This document shows, one piece after another, positions 1-7,580 of a DNA stretch of 10,603 nucleotides. This stretch comes from Treponema sp. (GTDB lineage: Bacteria; Spirochaetota; Spirochaetia; Treponematales; Treponemataceae). The DNA is taken from contig JAFLSP010000055.1 of NCBI GenBank assembly GCA_022510885.1, positions 1 to 10,603 of the forward strand. The letters run 5' to 3'. The first letter of the stretch is position 1. Each line of letters opens with the position of its first letter. The position numbers and the translations under genes are program-made. Below the pieces are notes generated by a model. It had not been told where the DNA came from, made no database searches, and saw only the letters and a list, made by a program, of their open reading frames with translations.

Positions 1-324
1 AAGTTTTTGATTGCATCGCCAACCAAGGTTCGTCCAGTTGCGCATGTAATCAATCGGAAGCCCTACTCAGAGGCTATGGCGATTCTTGCTAATATGCCGC
101 AAAAAGGCGCAAAACTCATTGCTGGTACGTTGAAATCGGCTGCGTCGAATGCGTTATATGCTAACAAGGATTTGGACGAAGATATGTTGTACGTCAAGGA
201 AATCCGCATTGACGAAGGGCCGAGGCTTAAACGGGTGTGGTTTCGTGCGCGTGGACGTGCCGATCGGCTTTTGAAGCGTATGTGCCATATTACGGTTATT
301 GTTGACGAGCAGGCAGGGGAATAA
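1..324 (+). CDS. rplV: 50S ribosomal protein L22, 5' end truncated by the window
   Basis: L22 is a large-subunit protein that binds 23S rRNA and lines the nascent-peptide exit tunnel with a long beta-hairpin. The frame is open from base 1 and reads [14 protein letters not shown], so the true start lies upstream. The in-frame TTG at base 7 is not the start, because conserved residues precede it. The 107 visible residues are most of a protein usually 110-120 long, so roughly 10-15 N-terminal residues are missing. The hairpin region and the C-terminal signature [17 protein letters not shown] (E. coli has GRADRILKRTSHITVVV) are clear. Its stop is 1 nt before rpsC, the normal S10-operon order. Identity is seen directly in the sequence and is very secure. 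Confidence 0.97.
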   Translation, partial: KFLIASPTKVRPVAHVINRKPYSEAMAILANMPQKGAKLIAGTLKSAASNALYANKDLDEDMLYVKEIRIDEGPRLKRVWFRARGRADRLLKRMCHITVIVDEQAGE

Positions 325-325
325 A

Positions 326-1096
326 ATGGGTCAGAAAGTAAATCCTATTGGTTTGCGTCTTGGCGTGAACAAGACGTGGCAGTCTCGCTGGTATGCAGAT
401 CCTCGGGAATATGCAGACCTTGTTTTGGAGGATATTACTATCCGTAATATGGTGCGGACTTTGCCTGAATGTCAGAATGCTGATATTGCGGAAATTGAGA
501 TTGTCCGACATCCGCAGCGTGTGACCATTGTGATTCACACTGCCCGCCCGGGGGTCATTATTGGCGTGAAAGGTGCGAATATTGAGAAAATTAGCGCGGA
601 TATCCAGTCAAAGTTGACTAAAAAGGTGCAGATTAAGATTAAAGAAATCAAGCGTGCAGATATAAATGCTTCGCTGATTGCACAGAACGTTGGTCGTCAG
701 CTTTCAGGACGTGGGTCTTTCCGTAAGGCTCTGAAGCAGGCTTCTGCGAACGCCATGAAAGGCGGTGCCCAGGGTATTAAGATTCGTCTTGCTGGTCGTC
801 TTGGCGGTGCGGACATGAGCCGTAACGAAGAGTTGAAATTGGGACGTGTTCCTCTTCATACGCTTCGTGCGGACATTGATTATGGAACTTTTGAAGCTCA
901 TACGACATACGGAAAAATCGGTATTAAAGTTTGGGTCTACAATGGTATGAACTATGGTCGTGAGCAGAATGAGGATGCTGGTCAGTTAGTGCGCAAGCCA
1001 CGACGAGAGCGCGAGACTTCTGGCGAAAACAGGTCAGCGGAGAGGAAATCCGCTGAAAAGGCGAAACGTCCGACTCGTGCTGCTTCAAAGGAGTAA
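326..1096 (+). CDS. rpsC: 30S ribosomal protein S3
   Basis: S3 sits at the mRNA entry channel of the small subunit and contributes to mRNA unwinding by the ribosome. The protein is 256 residues. It has the bacterial N-terminus [13 protein letters not shown], a KH RNA-binding domain with GVKG at residues 80-83, and the C-terminal domain with [19 protein letters not shown] around 146-164. An upstream ATG at 299 is in frame but lies inside rplV; the ATG at 326 is chosen because it begins the conserved N-terminus and follows a purine-rich GCAGGGGA. After residue 221 comes a basic, Arg/Lys/Ser/Ala-rich tail of about 35 residues, longer than the E. coli end (233 aa in total). rplV ends 1 nt upstream and rplP starts 5 nt downstream, so translation is probably coupled. 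Confidence 0.98.
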   Translation: MGQKVNPIGLRLGVNKTWQSRWYADPREYADLVLEDITIRNMVRTLPECQNADIAEIEIVRHPQRVTIVIHTARPGVIIGVKGANIEKISADIQSKLTKKVQIKIKEIKRADINASLIAQNVGRQLSGRGSFRKALKQASANAMKGGAQGIKIRLAGRLGGADMSRNEELKLGRVPLHTLRADIDYGTFEAHTTYGKIGIKVWVYNGMNYGREQNEDAGQLVRKPRRERETSGENRSAERKSAEKAKRPTRAASKE

Positions 1097-1101
1097 CGTA
1101 A

Positions 1102-1518
1102 ATGCTTAGTCCTAAAAGAGTTATTCACCGTAAGGTGCAGCGTGGGAGAATTAAAGGTAACGCGACGCGTGATAATCACATCGATTTTGGTGATATTGCT
1201 TTGGTAGCATTAGAGCCAGTGTGGTTGAGCGCAAAGCAGATTGAGGCGGCTCGTGTTGCGATTAACCGTCGGATTGATCGAAAAGGTCATGTGTGGACGC
1301 GGGTCTTTCCGGACAAGCCGATTTCAAAGAAACCTGCTGAAACGCGTATGGGTAAGGGTAAAGGCTCGCCGGAATTTTGGGCTGCCGTTATTAAGCCAGG
1401 TATGATTTTGTTTGAGGTTGGTGAGGTGGACATCAAGGCTGCTGAGGCTGCGCTGACGCTTGCCGCGAGCAAGTTACCGATTAAGACAAAAATAGCCTTT
1501 AAGCCGACGCAAGACTAA
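1102..1518 (+). CDS. rplP: 50S ribosomal protein L16
   Basis: L16 binds 23S rRNA near the A site and peptidyl-transferase centre and assists late large-subunit assembly and tRNA positioning. The 138-residue length is normal. The sequence begins [19 protein letters not shown], matching the family N-terminus. It carries both signature regions: the [16 protein letters not shown] helix (about 37-51) and TRMGKGKG (81-88) followed by WAAVIKPG. Arg82 lies in the loop that is hydroxylated in some proteobacteria; nothing here says whether that occurs in this organism. The ribosome-binding site AAGGAG overlaps the end of rpsC, and the gene starts 5 nt after the rpsC stop. The start choice is firm. Confidence 0.98.
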   Translation: MLSPKRVIHRKVQRGRIKGNATRDNHIDFGDIALVALEPVWLSAKQIEAARVAINRRIDRKGHVWTRVFPDKPISKKPAETRMGKGKGSPEFWAAVIKPGMILFEVGEVDIKAAEAALTLAASKLPIKTKIAFKPTQD

Positions 1519-1529
1519 GGAGTGAAGAG

Positions 1530-1739
1530 ATGGCTTCAAAAAAGAAAGATGTAAAGGAACTGTCTTATAGCGAATTGGTCGCGCAGGAAAAGGAACTTAA
1601 ACAGAAATATATGGATTTCCGTTTTCAGAAAGTAAACGGTCATGTAGATAACCCGTTGCAGGAACGCACAATTCGTCGTGAAATCGCGAGGGTTAAGACA
1701 TTTATCCGCCAGAAAGAGTTGGCTGGACAGAGTAAGTAG
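1530..1739 (+). CDS. rpmC: 50S ribosomal protein L29
   Basis: L29 is a small helical-hairpin protein beside the peptide exit tunnel, part of the docking surface for trigger factor and the signal recognition particle. The 69 residues fit the family. The motif FRFQKVNGHVDNPLQERTIRREIARVKT corresponds in two parts to the conserved L29 pattern: the FRFQ...NP turn (about residues 31-42), then the RRxIAR helix (48-53). The spacing is 11 nt after rplP, with AAGGAGTG as ribosome-binding site, and 10 nt before rpsQ. The protein is highly charged and has no cysteine. Its place in the S10 operon, L16-L29-S17, is the standard order. Confidence 0.97.
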   Translation: MASKKKDVKELSYSELVAQEKELKQKYMDFRFQKVNGHVDNPLQERTIRREIARVKTFIRQKELAGQSK

Positions 1740-1749
1740 GAGCTGAAAC

Positions 1750-2019
1750 GTGGCAGAACAGACTGTTCAGAAAAGTGCGAAACGTTCTTTGGTTGGTTTG
1801 GTGACAAGCGATAAAATGGATAAGACTATCGTTGTCTCTATCAATACTAAAAGGATGGACACGCTTTACAAGAAGTATGTTACACGTACCAAAAAATGTA
1901 AGGCTCATGATGAAAAAAATGAGGCTCACATCGGTGATACGGTGCGTATCGTGGAATGTCGCCCGCTGAGTAAAGATAAATGCTGGCGTCTTGCAGAAAT
2001 TATTGAGCGTGCAAAATAG
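1750..2019 (+). CDS. rpsQ: 30S ribosomal protein S17 (GTG start)
   Basis: S17 is an OB-fold primary binding protein of 16S rRNA, needed early in small-subunit assembly. The 89 residues match the usual length. [17 protein letters not shown] (about 15-31) is the first OB strand pair, and [16 protein letters not shown] (62-77) is the family signature. The start codon is GTG, the only non-ATG start among the intact genes here. It is preceded by TAGGAGCTGAAAC, whose GGAG overlaps the region just after the rpmC stop. No ATG near this position would preserve the N-terminus. As last gene of the S10 group it is followed by rplN after 17 nt. I see no terminator or promoter between them, so the S10 and spc groups are probably read as one transcript. 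Confidence 0.97.
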   Translation: MAEQTVQKSAKRSLVGLVTSDKMDKTIVVSINTKRMDTLYKKYVTRTKKCKAHDEKNEAHIGDTVRIVECRPLSKDKCWRLAEIIERAK

Positions 2020-2036
2020 CGCGGAGGATTTGACGA

Positions 2037-2405
2037 ATGCTTCAGATGCAATCAAAATTGACCGTTGCCGATAACTCTGGTGCAAAACTCGTTCAATGTA
2101 TCAAAGTGCTTGGTGGGTCGCGCCGTCGTTATGCAGGCATCGGCGATATTATTGTGGTGGCTGTCAAAGAAGCGATTCCGACATCTACCATTAAAGAAGG
2201 TTCGGTGCAAAAAGCGGTGGTCGTTCGAGTTGCTAAGGAATACCGTCGCCCCGATGGCACGTATATCCGCTTTGACGATAATGCGTGTGTTATCGTTGAC
2301 GGTGATAAGAATCCGAAAGGTAAGCGTATTTTTGGTCCTGTTGCTCGCGAATTACGTGATATGGACTTTATGAAAATCGTGTCACTTGCGCCGGAAGTGT
2401 TGTAA
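2037..2405 (+). CDS. rplN: 50S ribosomal protein L14
   Basis: L14 lies at the subunit interface of the large subunit, forms an intersubunit bridge, and is the docking site of the silencing factor RsfS in bacteria that have it. The 122 residues are exactly typical. The N-terminus [17 protein letters not shown] and the following [20 protein letters not shown] in the first third are the family signature. The C-terminal [10 protein letters not shown](M)[13 protein letters not shown] is also standard. The start at 2037 is supported by GCGGAGGA eight to fifteen bases upstream. Another ATG four codons in is less likely, because family members begin MIQ or MLQ. rplN is classically the first gene of the spc operon. 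Confidence 0.98.
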   Translation: MLQMQSKLTVADNSGAKLVQCIKVLGGSRRRYAGIGDIIVVAVKEAIPTSTIKEGSVQKAVVVRVAKEYRRPDGTYIRFDDNACVIVDGDKNPKGKRIFGPVARELRDMDFMKIVSLAPEVL

Positions 2406-2415
2406 GGAGTATTGC

Positions 2416-2736
2416 ATGAACACGAGGAAGAAATTTAAAATCCATCGGGACGATACGGTTCAGGTGATTGCGGGCAAGGACAAAGGTAAGCGCGGGCAGA
2501 TTGTCCGTGTCATCACCAAGAAGGACGCGGTTATCGTATCGGGAATTAACATTGTCAAAAAGGCAATGAAGAAGCGCAGTCAGCAGGATCAGGGCGGTAT
2601 CGTCGAGATTGAGGCTCCGCTGCATATTTCTAATGTCGCGCTCGTATGCAAGAAATGCGGTCCGACTAGAATTGGTTACAAAATCGACGGCGACAAGAAG
2701 ACTCGCGTCTGCCGTAAGTGTGGAGAAGCACTGTAA
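2416..2736 (+). CDS. rplX: 50S ribosomal protein L24 with C-terminal zinc ribbon
   Basis: L24 is an assembly-initiator protein that binds the 5' domain of 23S rRNA near the exit tunnel. The 106-residue protein starts [28 protein letters not shown], the KOW motif (about 13-35). It ends in a treble of Cys pairs, CKKCG at 78-82 and CRKCG at 99-103, the zinc-ribbon form seen in many non-proteobacterial L24 proteins. The frame is open upstream to 2386, but the ATG at 2416 follows TAAGGAGT after the rplN stop and begins the conserved sequence. The stop TAA shares its last A with the ATG of rplE (TAATG), so the two are probably translationally coupled. Confidence 0.97.
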   Translation: MNTRKKFKIHRDDTVQVIAGKDKGKRGQIVRVITKKDAVIVSGINIVKKAMKKRSQQDQGGIVEIEAPLHISNVALVCKKCGPTRIGYKIDGDKKTRVCRKCGEAL

Positions 2737-3287
2737 TGGACAAGTACGTACCTCGGCTTAAGAAAGTCTACAAGGACGAAATCGCGCCCGCTCTGTTCAA
2801 GGAGTTGGGTTACACGACGCCGATGCAGATTCCCGCAATCAAGAAGGTTGTGGTCAGCATGGGCGTTGGCGAAGCACTCACCAACAAGAAACTCCTTGAT
2901 GCCGCAGTTACTGACCTGACGCAGATTACCGGTCAGAAGGCTGTGAAAACAAGGGCGAGAAAAAGCATCGCAAATTTCAAGTTGCGCGAGGGCAATGAAG
3001 TTGGCGCAATGGTTACGTTGCGCGGTGCAATCATGTATGAATTCTTGGATCGGCTCATCAACGTGGCGTTGCCGCGCGTCAAGGATTTCCGCGGAATCAA
3101 GGCGACGGGCTTTGACGGGCACGGGAATTTTTCACTTGGCATTACGGAGCAGATTATCTTCCCGGAAATCGACTTTGACAAAATCGTGAAGATTGCGGGT
3201 ATGAATATCTCAATTGTGACGAGTGCGCGCACGGACAACGAGGCTCGCGCGCTGCTTACCAAGTTCGGTATGCCGTTCAGAAAGTAG
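2736..3287 (+). CDS. rplE: 50S ribosomal protein L5
   Basis: L5 binds 5S rRNA with L18 and places it in the central protuberance of the large subunit; it also touches the P-site tRNA. The 183 residues are close to the usual 179-180. The signature [16 protein letters not shown] falls near residues 33-48, and the C-terminal half has [11 protein letters not shown] and [19 protein letters not shown]. The true start is the ATG that overlaps the rplX stop by 1 nt. An in-frame ATG at 2718 lies inside rplX and would add six non-conserved residues. The ribosome-binding site GTGGAGAAG lies in the rplX 3' end. In E. coli this junction is where S8 represses the operon; here it is fully coding, so I cannot point to such a site. 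Confidence 0.98.
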   Translation: MDKYVPRLKKVYKDEIAPALFKELGYTTPMQIPAIKKVVVSMGVGEALTNKKLLDAAVTDLTQITGQKAVKTRARKSIANFKLREGNEVGAMVTLRGAIMYEFLDRLINVALPRVKDFRGIKATGFDGHGNFSLGITEQIIFPEIDFDKIVKIAGMNISIVTSARTDNEARALLTKFGMPFRK

Positions 3288-3297
3288 TGAGGAAATC

Positions 3298-3483
3298 ATG
3301 GCTAAGAAATCAATGATTATCAAAGCGAAGCGCACCCCGAAATACAGCACTCGTGAATACAATCGCTGTCAGATTTGTGGTCGTCCGCGTGGATATTTGC
3401 GCAAGTTTAAGATGTGTCGTGTCTGTTTTCGTAAGTTGGCAAGTGAAGGTCTGTTACCGGGCGTCACGAAATCTAGTTGGTAG
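3298..3483 (+). CDS. rpsN: 30S ribosomal protein S14, zinc-binding type Z
   Basis: S14 is a small-subunit head protein that contacts S3, S10 and 16S rRNA. The 61-residue length and the four cysteines C24, C27, C40 and C43 (CQIC and CRVC) identify the short zinc-binding type rather than the roughly 100-residue zinc-free type. The ending LPGVTKSSW is also typical. The frame is open upstream to 3223 inside rplE; the ATG at 3298 is chosen because it follows GTGAGGAAATC and gives MAKKSM, a typical start. Basic residues crowd the N-terminus ([10 protein letters not shown]), as expected for rRNA binding. It lies 10 nt after rplE and 16 nt before rpsH, the normal spc order. The zinc dependence is inferred from the family. 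Confidence 0.98.
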   Translation: MAKKSMIIKAKRTPKYSTREYNRCQICGRPRGYLRKFKMCRVCFRKLASEGLLPGVTKSSW

Positions 3484-3499
3484 TGGAGGAGACTAAGCA

Positions 3500-3898
3500 A
3501 TGAGTGTATCAGATCCCGTAGCAGATATGCTGACGAAAATCCGTAACGCCGTTCAGGCTCGCCACGAAAAAGTGGATGTTCCTACTTCAAAGCTCAAGTT
3601 GGAAATCGTGAAAATCCTGAAGACGGAAGGATATATCAAGAATTTCAAGAAGGTACAGGAAGACAATAAGTCGAATATCCGCATTTTCTTGAAGTATGAC
3701 GATGAGAACAGTCCGGTTATCCATGGTGTGGAGAAGATTTCTACCCCTGGTCGCCGTGTCTACTCTGGTTATAAGGATTTGCCCCGTGTGTTCAACGGTT
3801 ACGGCACATTGATTGTTTCAACTTCTTCTGGTGTGACTACTGGCAAGAAGGCGAGCGAGAAGATGGTCGGTGGCGAATTGGTTTGCAAGGTTTGGTAA
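3500..3898 (+). CDS. rpsH: 30S ribosomal protein S8
   Basis: S8 is a primary 16S rRNA binder in the central domain and, in E. coli, the translational repressor of the spc operon. The 132 residues match the family. The N-terminus [16 protein letters not shown] and the C-terminal [19 protein letters not shown] (107-125), ending in ELVCKVW, are the diagnostic parts; the latter contains the rRNA-recognition loop. The ribosome-binding site GTGGAGGAG lies just after the rpsN stop. The gene ends with TAA directly followed by TAGGAGG, which serves rplF 12 nt later. Whether S8 autoregulates here cannot be seen. Identity is certain. Confidence 0.98.
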   Translation: MSVSDPVADMLTKIRNAVQARHEKVDVPTSKLKLEIVKILKTEGYIKNFKKVQEDNKSNIRIFLKYDDENSPVIHGVEKISTPGRRVYSGYKDLPRVFNGYGTLIVSTSSGVTTGKKASEKMVGGELVCKVW

Positions 3899-3910
3899 TA
3901 GGAGGAACAG

Positions 3911-4450
3911 ATGTCTAAAGTCGGAAAACTTCCTGTTGCCGTGCCGGCAGGGGTTACGGTGACAACGAACGACGGTGTGATTACCGTGAAAGGTCCGAAA
4001 GGCGAGTTGAAGCAGTCGTATGGCGACAAAGTGACCATTGAATTTAAGGACGGGCAGATTACCGTTGCCCCGAAAGAGGATTCCAAGGCGGCGAATTCGG
4101 CTCACGGCTTGTATCGCGCGCTGATTAATAATATGGTCACGGGCGTGACGAGTGGATTTTCAAAATCGCTGATTATTACAGGCGTTGGCTACCGTGCGGA
4201 AGTACAGGGGAAGCAATTGGTGATGAACCTTGGATATTCTTCGGATTTTATCGCGCTCATCCCCGAAGGGCTTACGGTCACTGCCGACGCGCAGGGTAAG
4301 GTCACGGTTTCAGGAATCGACAAGCAGCAGGTTGGTGAGTTCAGTGCGCAGATTCGCAAGTTGCGCGCTCCCGAGCCATATAAAGGCAAGGGTATCCGCT
4401 ATGAGACTGAGGTCATTAGGCGCAAAGTTGGTAAGACTGGCGTTAAATAA
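3911..4450 (+). CDS. rplF: 50S ribosomal protein L6
   Basis: L6 sits near the GTPase-associated centre and sarcin-ricin loop of the large subunit and is needed for late assembly. The 179 residues form the expected two repeated alpha/beta domains, roughly 1-82 and 83-172. The first contains [20 protein letters not shown] and the second [20 protein letters not shown]. The family signature [19 protein letters not shown] spans about 154-172. AGGAGGAAC upstream is a near-perfect ribosome-binding site. The neighbours rpsH (12 nt) and rplR (14 nt) follow the standard spc arrangement. No abnormality is seen. Confidence 0.98.
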   Translation: MSKVGKLPVAVPAGVTVTTNDGVITVKGPKGELKQSYGDKVTIEFKDGQITVAPKEDSKAANSAHGLYRALINNMVTGVTSGFSKSLIITGVGYRAEVQGKQLVMNLGYSSDFIALIPEGLTVTADAQGKVTVSGIDKQQVGEFSAQIRKLRAPEPYKGKGIRYETEVIRRKVGKTGVK

Positions 4451-4464
4451 GGTGGTGTAGCAAG

Positions 4465-4827
4465 ATGTTGAGAAAACTGACTGAAAAAAATAGAAAACGT
4501 CTGCATCGTAAGATTCATATCCGCAAGCGAATTCACGGGACGGCGGAGCGTCCGCGCATGACTGTGACGCGCAGCAACTATAATTTGTCTGTGCAGGTTA
4601 TCAATGACGATGAGGGCAAAACGCTTGCCGCTATTTCTACGTTGGAAAAGGAATTTGCAGCCCTCAAGCCGAACATTGACGGTGCGACAAAACTGGGCGA
4701 AGTTTTGGGAAAACGCCTTCAGGACAAAAAGATTACGACGGTGGTCTTTGACCGTAATGGGTATTTGTATCATGGTGTTGTTAAGGCTCTTGCAGACGCA
4801 ACCCGCAAAGCCGGCATTGTATTCTAG
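4465..4827 (+). CDS. rplR: 50S ribosomal protein L18
   Basis: L18 binds 5S rRNA together with L5 and anchors it in the central protuberance. The 120-residue size is typical. A basic N-terminal arm ([16 protein letters not shown]) precedes the conserved [21 protein letters not shown]. The end, [28 protein letters not shown], matches the family C-terminus, where [12 protein letters not shown] sequence contacts 5S rRNA. The ribosome-binding region AAGGTGGTG sits just after the rplF stop. The stop TAG is followed at once by GAGAGG, serving rpsE 8 nt later. Confidence 0.98.
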   Translation: MLRKLTEKNRKRLHRKIHIRKRIHGTAERPRMTVTRSNYNLSVQVINDDEGKTLAAISTLEKEFAALKPNIDGATKLGEVLGKRLQDKKITTVVFDRNGYLYHGVVKALADATRKAGIVF

Positions 4828-4835
4828 GAGAGGCT

Positions 4836-5351
4836 ATGGAACGCCAGAATAAATTTGATAGGGAAAGAGAACCGAAAGAGTTCATTGAGAAATTGGTCAA
4901 ACTGAATCGCACTTCCAAGACGGTCAAGGGTGGGCGCAGGATGTCGTTTTCGGCACTGACGGTTGTTGGCGACCAGAAGGGACGCGTCGGATATGGATTT
5001 GGTAAGGCAAACGATGTTTCTGAGGCGATTCGGAAGAGCATTGACAAGGCAAAGCATAATTTGGTTATGGTGCCCGTAAAAAATGGCACATTGCCGCACG
5101 AGATTATCGGAAAGTTCAAAAGTTCCGAGATTCTGCTCAAGCCAGCGTGTCCTGGTACGGGTATCATTGCGGGCGGTGCGGTTCGTGCAATTATGGATGC
5201 AATCGGTGCGACCGATGTTATTTCTAAGTCGCAGGGGTCACGCTCGTCAGTGAACGTGGTGCGTGCGACGTTTGCCGGTCTTGCAGGTCTGATGGACGCA
5301 AAGGCTATCGCAACGAACCGTGGCAAATCATTACAGGATATGTGGGGGTAA
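4836..5351 (+). CDS. rpsE: 30S ribosomal protein S5
   Basis: S5 lies near the decoding centre and mRNA entry site; changes in it affect decoding accuracy and spectinomycin response in other bacteria. The 171 residues fit. The double-stranded-RNA-binding-like N-terminal domain has the signature KGGRRMSFSALTVVGDQKGR at about 31-50, then VGYGFGKANDVSEAIRKS. The C-terminal domain includes PGTGIIAGGAVRAIMDAIG and TNRGKSLQDMWG. The ATG at 4836 follows TAGGAGAGGCT. Only 3 nt separate its stop from rpmD, whose ribosome-binding site (GTGGGGG) therefore lies inside the end of this gene. Confidence 0.98.
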   Translation: MERQNKFDREREPKEFIEKLVKLNRTSKTVKGGRRMSFSALTVVGDQKGRVGYGFGKANDVSEAIRKSIDKAKHNLVMVPVKNGTLPHEIIGKFKSSEILLKPACPGTGIIAGGAVRAIMDAIGATDVISKSQGSRSSVNVVRATFAGLAGLMDAKAIATNRGKSLQDMWG

Positions 5352-5354
5352 TCG

Positions 5355-5543
5355 ATGGCAACAAAAAAACTTAAGATTACACTCAAAAGAAGCGTAATCG
5401 GTCAGAAGCCAGCAAAAAAGGCAACTGTCCGCAGTCTTGGTCTGAAAAAGATTAACTCATCAGTGGTGCAGGAAGATAATCCGTCTGTTCGTGGTATGGT
5501 TGCTTCAGTTCTGCATTTGGTGGAAGTTGAGGAGACAAACTAA
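5355..5543 (+). CDS. rpmD: 50S ribosomal protein L30
   Basis: L30 is a small large-subunit protein that binds 23S rRNA near helix 38. The 62 residues match the short bacterial form. [27 protein letters not shown] (about 6-32) is the family core, and [16 protein letters not shown] is the C-terminal strand. Bacteria vary in keeping rpmD, so its presence is informative: it occupies the usual S5-L30-L15 position. Translation is tightly coupled on both sides, with 3 nt after rpsE and a 1-nt TAATG overlap with rplO. The ribosome-binding site for rplO (GAGGAG) lies inside this gene's last codons. Confidence 0.96.
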   Translation: MATKKLKITLKRSVIGQKPAKKATVRSLGLKKINSSVVQEDNPSVRGMVASVLHLVEVEETN

Positions 5544-6052
5544 TGGCAGATTTTATATTGAGTGCGCCGAAAGGTGCCAATAAGAAAAAACGCATTGTCG
5601 GTCGTGGTTCTTCATCTGGTCGTGGTACGACGGCAGGGAAAGGCAACAAAGGTCAGCAGTCTCGTTCTGGCGGAAAGACATACGTCGGTTTTGAGGGCGG
5701 GCAGATGCCGTTGTACCGCCGCATCGCGCAGCGCGGTTTCTCGAACTATCCTTTTAAAAAGGAATATGTCATTGTGAACGTCAAGTTGCTGGAGGAGAAA
5801 TTCAATGACGGTGACACGGTGAACAAGGAGTCGCTGATTGCGAGAGGACTGCTTGATTCTGCCGACAAGTTGGTGAAAATTCTTGCCGACGGCGACGTAA
5901 AAAAGAAGTTGACGATTGATGTGGATAAGGTTTCTGTAACGGCGAAGGAAAAAATCGAGAAAGCGGGTGGCTCGGTAAAGATTGCTACTGCTGCGGCGAG
6001 TACGGAATCGAAAAAGTCAGCAAAGAAATCGGCAAAAAAAGAAGAGCAGTAA
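5543..6052 (+). CDS. rplO: 50S ribosomal protein L15 with Lys/Ala/Ser-rich tail
   Basis: L15 is a late-assembling large-subunit protein that binds several 23S rRNA domains through its glycine- and arginine-rich N-terminal extension. That extension is visible as GRGSSSGRGTTAGKGNKGQQSRSG (about 20-43), followed by FEGGQMPLYRRIAQRGFSN. The globular part ends with GSVKIATAAAS. At 169 residues the protein is about 20-25 longer than the common 144-150. The excess is a C-terminal tail ending ESKKSAKKSAKKEEQ with two SAKK units. The start overlaps the rpmD stop by one base. secY follows after 15 nt. Confidence 0.97.
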   Translation: MADFILSAPKGANKKKRIVGRGSSSGRGTTAGKGNKGQQSRSGGKTYVGFEGGQMPLYRRIAQRGFSNYPFKKEYVIVNVKLLEEKFNDGDTVNKESLIARGLLDSADKLVKILADGDVKKKLTIDVDKVSVTAKEKIEKAGGSVKIATAAASTESKKSAKKSAKKEEQ

Positions 6053-6067
6053 GCGGCGGGAAAGCAT

Positions 6068-7411
6068 ATGGCAAACAATGCAATCGTAAATATGTTCAGA
6101 ATAAAAGAACTGCGCGACCGCATTTTCTTTACTTTTGTAATCTTGGCCGTTTTTCGCTTGGGTTGTGTGCTGACGATTCCCGGCATTGACGCGAGCGCGC
6201 TCATTACTTATTTTAATGACCTTGCGTCAAGAAACAGAAATGCGTTTGCCAGTTATATGGACTTTTTTGCCGGTGGTGCATTCTCTAATTTTTCTGTGTT
6301 CATGTTGGGCGTCATGCCGTACATCTCGACGCAGATTATTTTGCAGCTTGCGTTGATTATCTTCCCGTCGCTTAAACGAATGGCGCAGGAGGACGGTGGT
6401 CAGCGCAGGGTCGCCGCTTGGACAAGGGTTGGAACGGTGTTCGTCTGTCTTATCCAGTCTTTGGCGGTGACGGTGTATGCAAATAACATTCCCGGTGCGG
6501 TCATTTTGGAAAGTCCGATTGCATTCAGGTTGCTTGCGATGCTTACGGTGACGACGGGTGCAATGATTACGGTGTGGTTGGGCGACCAGATTACTGCCCG
6601 TGGCATCGGAAATGGAATTTCTATTTTGATTTTTGCGGGCATTGTGGCGCGCTTGCCGCACGCTGTCGTTGAGCTTGTCGGGAAAGTGAAGAACCCGAAC
6701 GATAACGACATCAACCCGGTGTTCCTCATTGTCGCGTTACTGATGTTCATCGCTGTCATTGCGTTGGTCGTATATGAGCAGCAGGGCGAGCGCAAGATTC
6801 CTGTTCACTATGCAAAACGTGTCGTCGGACGTAAGATGTACGGTGGGCAGAATACGTACATTCCGTTCAAAATCAATCCGTCGGGAGTCATACCGGTTAT
6901 TTTTGCTTCTTCGTTTCTGACGTTCCCGCTTCAGATTGTTTCTAGTTTTGGTGCTAGCCAGAATTCCGCACGTTGGATTGCTCGTCTTTCTGCAATCTTG
7001 ACGCCGACGGGGTTGTGGTACAATGTTTTGTTGGTGCTTCTGATTATTTTCTTTGCATACTTCTACACACAGGTAACACTGAACCCCACGGAAATCGCGA
7101 AGAATATACGGGAGAATGGCGGGTCTATTCCGGGTATCCGCACTGACAAGACAGAAGAATATATGCAGAAGGTGTTGAACCGTCTCGTATTGCCTGGGTC
7201 GTTGTATCTCGCTGCGATTGCAGTGTTGCCGACAATTATTCAGAATCTCTTCGGGTTTCCGCAGTCAATTGCTATGTTGATGGGCGGTACATCTCTATTG
7301 ATTTTGGTGGGTGTTGACTTGGATACGATGAGTCAGATTGAGGCTCAGCTTAAGATGCATCATTCGGAAGGGCTTGTTAAGCGGGGCAAACTGCGTTCTC
7401 GTAATCTGTAG
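6068..7411 (+). CDS. secY: Protein translocase subunit SecY
   Basis: SecY is the channel of the inner-membrane Sec translocon, working with SecE, SecG and SecA or a docked ribosome. The 447 residues contain about ten hydrophobic segments, near 20-37, 70-95, 115-138, 152-170, 180-200, 217-236, 271-292, 317-336, 376-396 and 402-419. Conserved stretches include FFAGGAFSNFSVFMLGVMPY (66-85, plug side), WLGDQITARGIGNGIS (170-185), GERKIPVHYAKR (240-251) and GTSLLILVGVDLDT (407-420). The cytoplasmic loop between segments 8 and 9 (about 337-375) is the expected SecA/ribosome contact. The ribosome-binding site GCGGGAAAG is weaker than those of its neighbours. secY ends the spc unit; adk, map and infA do not follow. 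A 169-nt gap comes next. Confidence 0.98.
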   Translation: MANNAIVNMFRIKELRDRIFFTFVILAVFRLGCVLTIPGIDASALITYFNDLASRNRNAFASYMDFFAGGAFSNFSVFMLGVMPYISTQIILQLALIIFPSLKRMAQEDGGQRRVAAWTRVGTVFVCLIQSLAVTVYANNIPGAVILESPIAFRLLAMLTVTTGAMITVWLGDQITARGIGNGISILIFAGIVARLPHAVVELVGKVKNPNDNDINPVFLIVALLMFIAVIALVVYEQQGERKIPVHYAKRVVGRKMYGGQNTYIPFKINPSGVIPVIFASSFLTFPLQIVSSFGASQNSARWIARLSAILTPTGLWYNVLLVLLIIFFAYFYTQVTLNPTEIAKNIRENGGSIPGIRTDKTEEYMQKVLNRLVLPGSLYLAAIAVLPTIIQNLFGFPQSIAMLMGGTSLLILVGVDLDTMSQIEAQLKMHHSEGLVKRGKLRSRNL

Positions 7412-7436
7412 GGTATTGGCGAGTTTCTCGGAGTTG

Positions 7437-7452
7437 AAATTCACGTGAATTT
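7437..7452. repeat. Perfect 16-bp palindrome downstream of secY
   Basis: AAATTCACGTGAATTT is identical to its own reverse complement. It begins 25 nt after the secY stop. It has no spacer, is AT-rich and is not followed by a run of T, so it is a poor terminator. It could be the binding site of a dimeric regulator, or a weak hairpin at the 3' end of the spc transcript. No function is shown by the sequence alone. Confidence 0.6.
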
Positions 7453-7496
7453 TACAGAAAAGTAGTGCGCAGTGGTAGCATAAGTTTTGTGATTTG

Positions 7497-7505
7497 TGCT
7501 ATATT
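7497..7505 (+). promoter_or_regulatory. Candidate extended -10 promoter upstream of rpmJ (distal)
   Basis: TGcTATATT fits the extended -10 pattern TGnTATAAT with one mismatch in the hexamer (7500-7505). I see no recognisable -35 at 16-18 nt upstream, which extended -10 promoters can lack. It lies in AT-rich non-coding sequence 76 nt before the rpmJ start. A 7-bp inverted repeat (GTTTTGT at 7484-7490, ACAAAAC at 7507-7513) flanks it. Confidence 0.45.
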
Positions 7506-7540
7506 TACAAAACACGTCGAGTTATGAGTTCATCGTGAGC

Positions 7541-7549
7541 TGTTATAAT
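7541..7549 (+). promoter_or_regulatory. Candidate extended -10 promoter upstream of rpmJ (proximal)
   Basis: TGtTATAAT is a perfect extended -10 element, with the consensus hexamer at 7544-7549. A weak -35 match TTATGA (7522-7527) lies 16 nt upstream. Transcription would start near 7556, leaving a leader of about 25 nt that carries the rpmJ ribosome-binding site AAGGGGG. This is the best candidate for an independent alpha-operon promoter in the window. Confidence 0.6.
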
Positions 7550-7580
7550 TCGATGATGGTACTTTCCCAAGGGGGATTTT

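Noticed and set aside
7..9. TTG as start codon of rplV
   Set aside because: Conserved L22 residues (Lys-Phe) are encoded before it and the frame is open to the window edge, so the gene is truncated rather than starting here.
1702..2085. 127-residue minus-strand frame across rpsQ
   Set aside because: It is antisense to certain genes, with no ribosome-binding site or family likeness.
2700..2760. S8 translational repressor site at the rplX-rplE junction, as in E. coli
   Set aside because: The two genes overlap by one base, and I could not identify a helix resembling the 16S rRNA S8 site without folding software.
4781..5386. 201-residue open frame on the minus strand over rpsE
   Set aside because: It lies wholly across rplR, rpsE and rpmD, has no recognisable motif, and is an expected by-product of codon bias in a conserved gene.
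7437..7452. Palindrome after secY as a terminator of the spc operon
   Set aside because: The potential stem is short and AT-rich, has no proper loop and is not followed by a T-run. Listed as a repeat instead.
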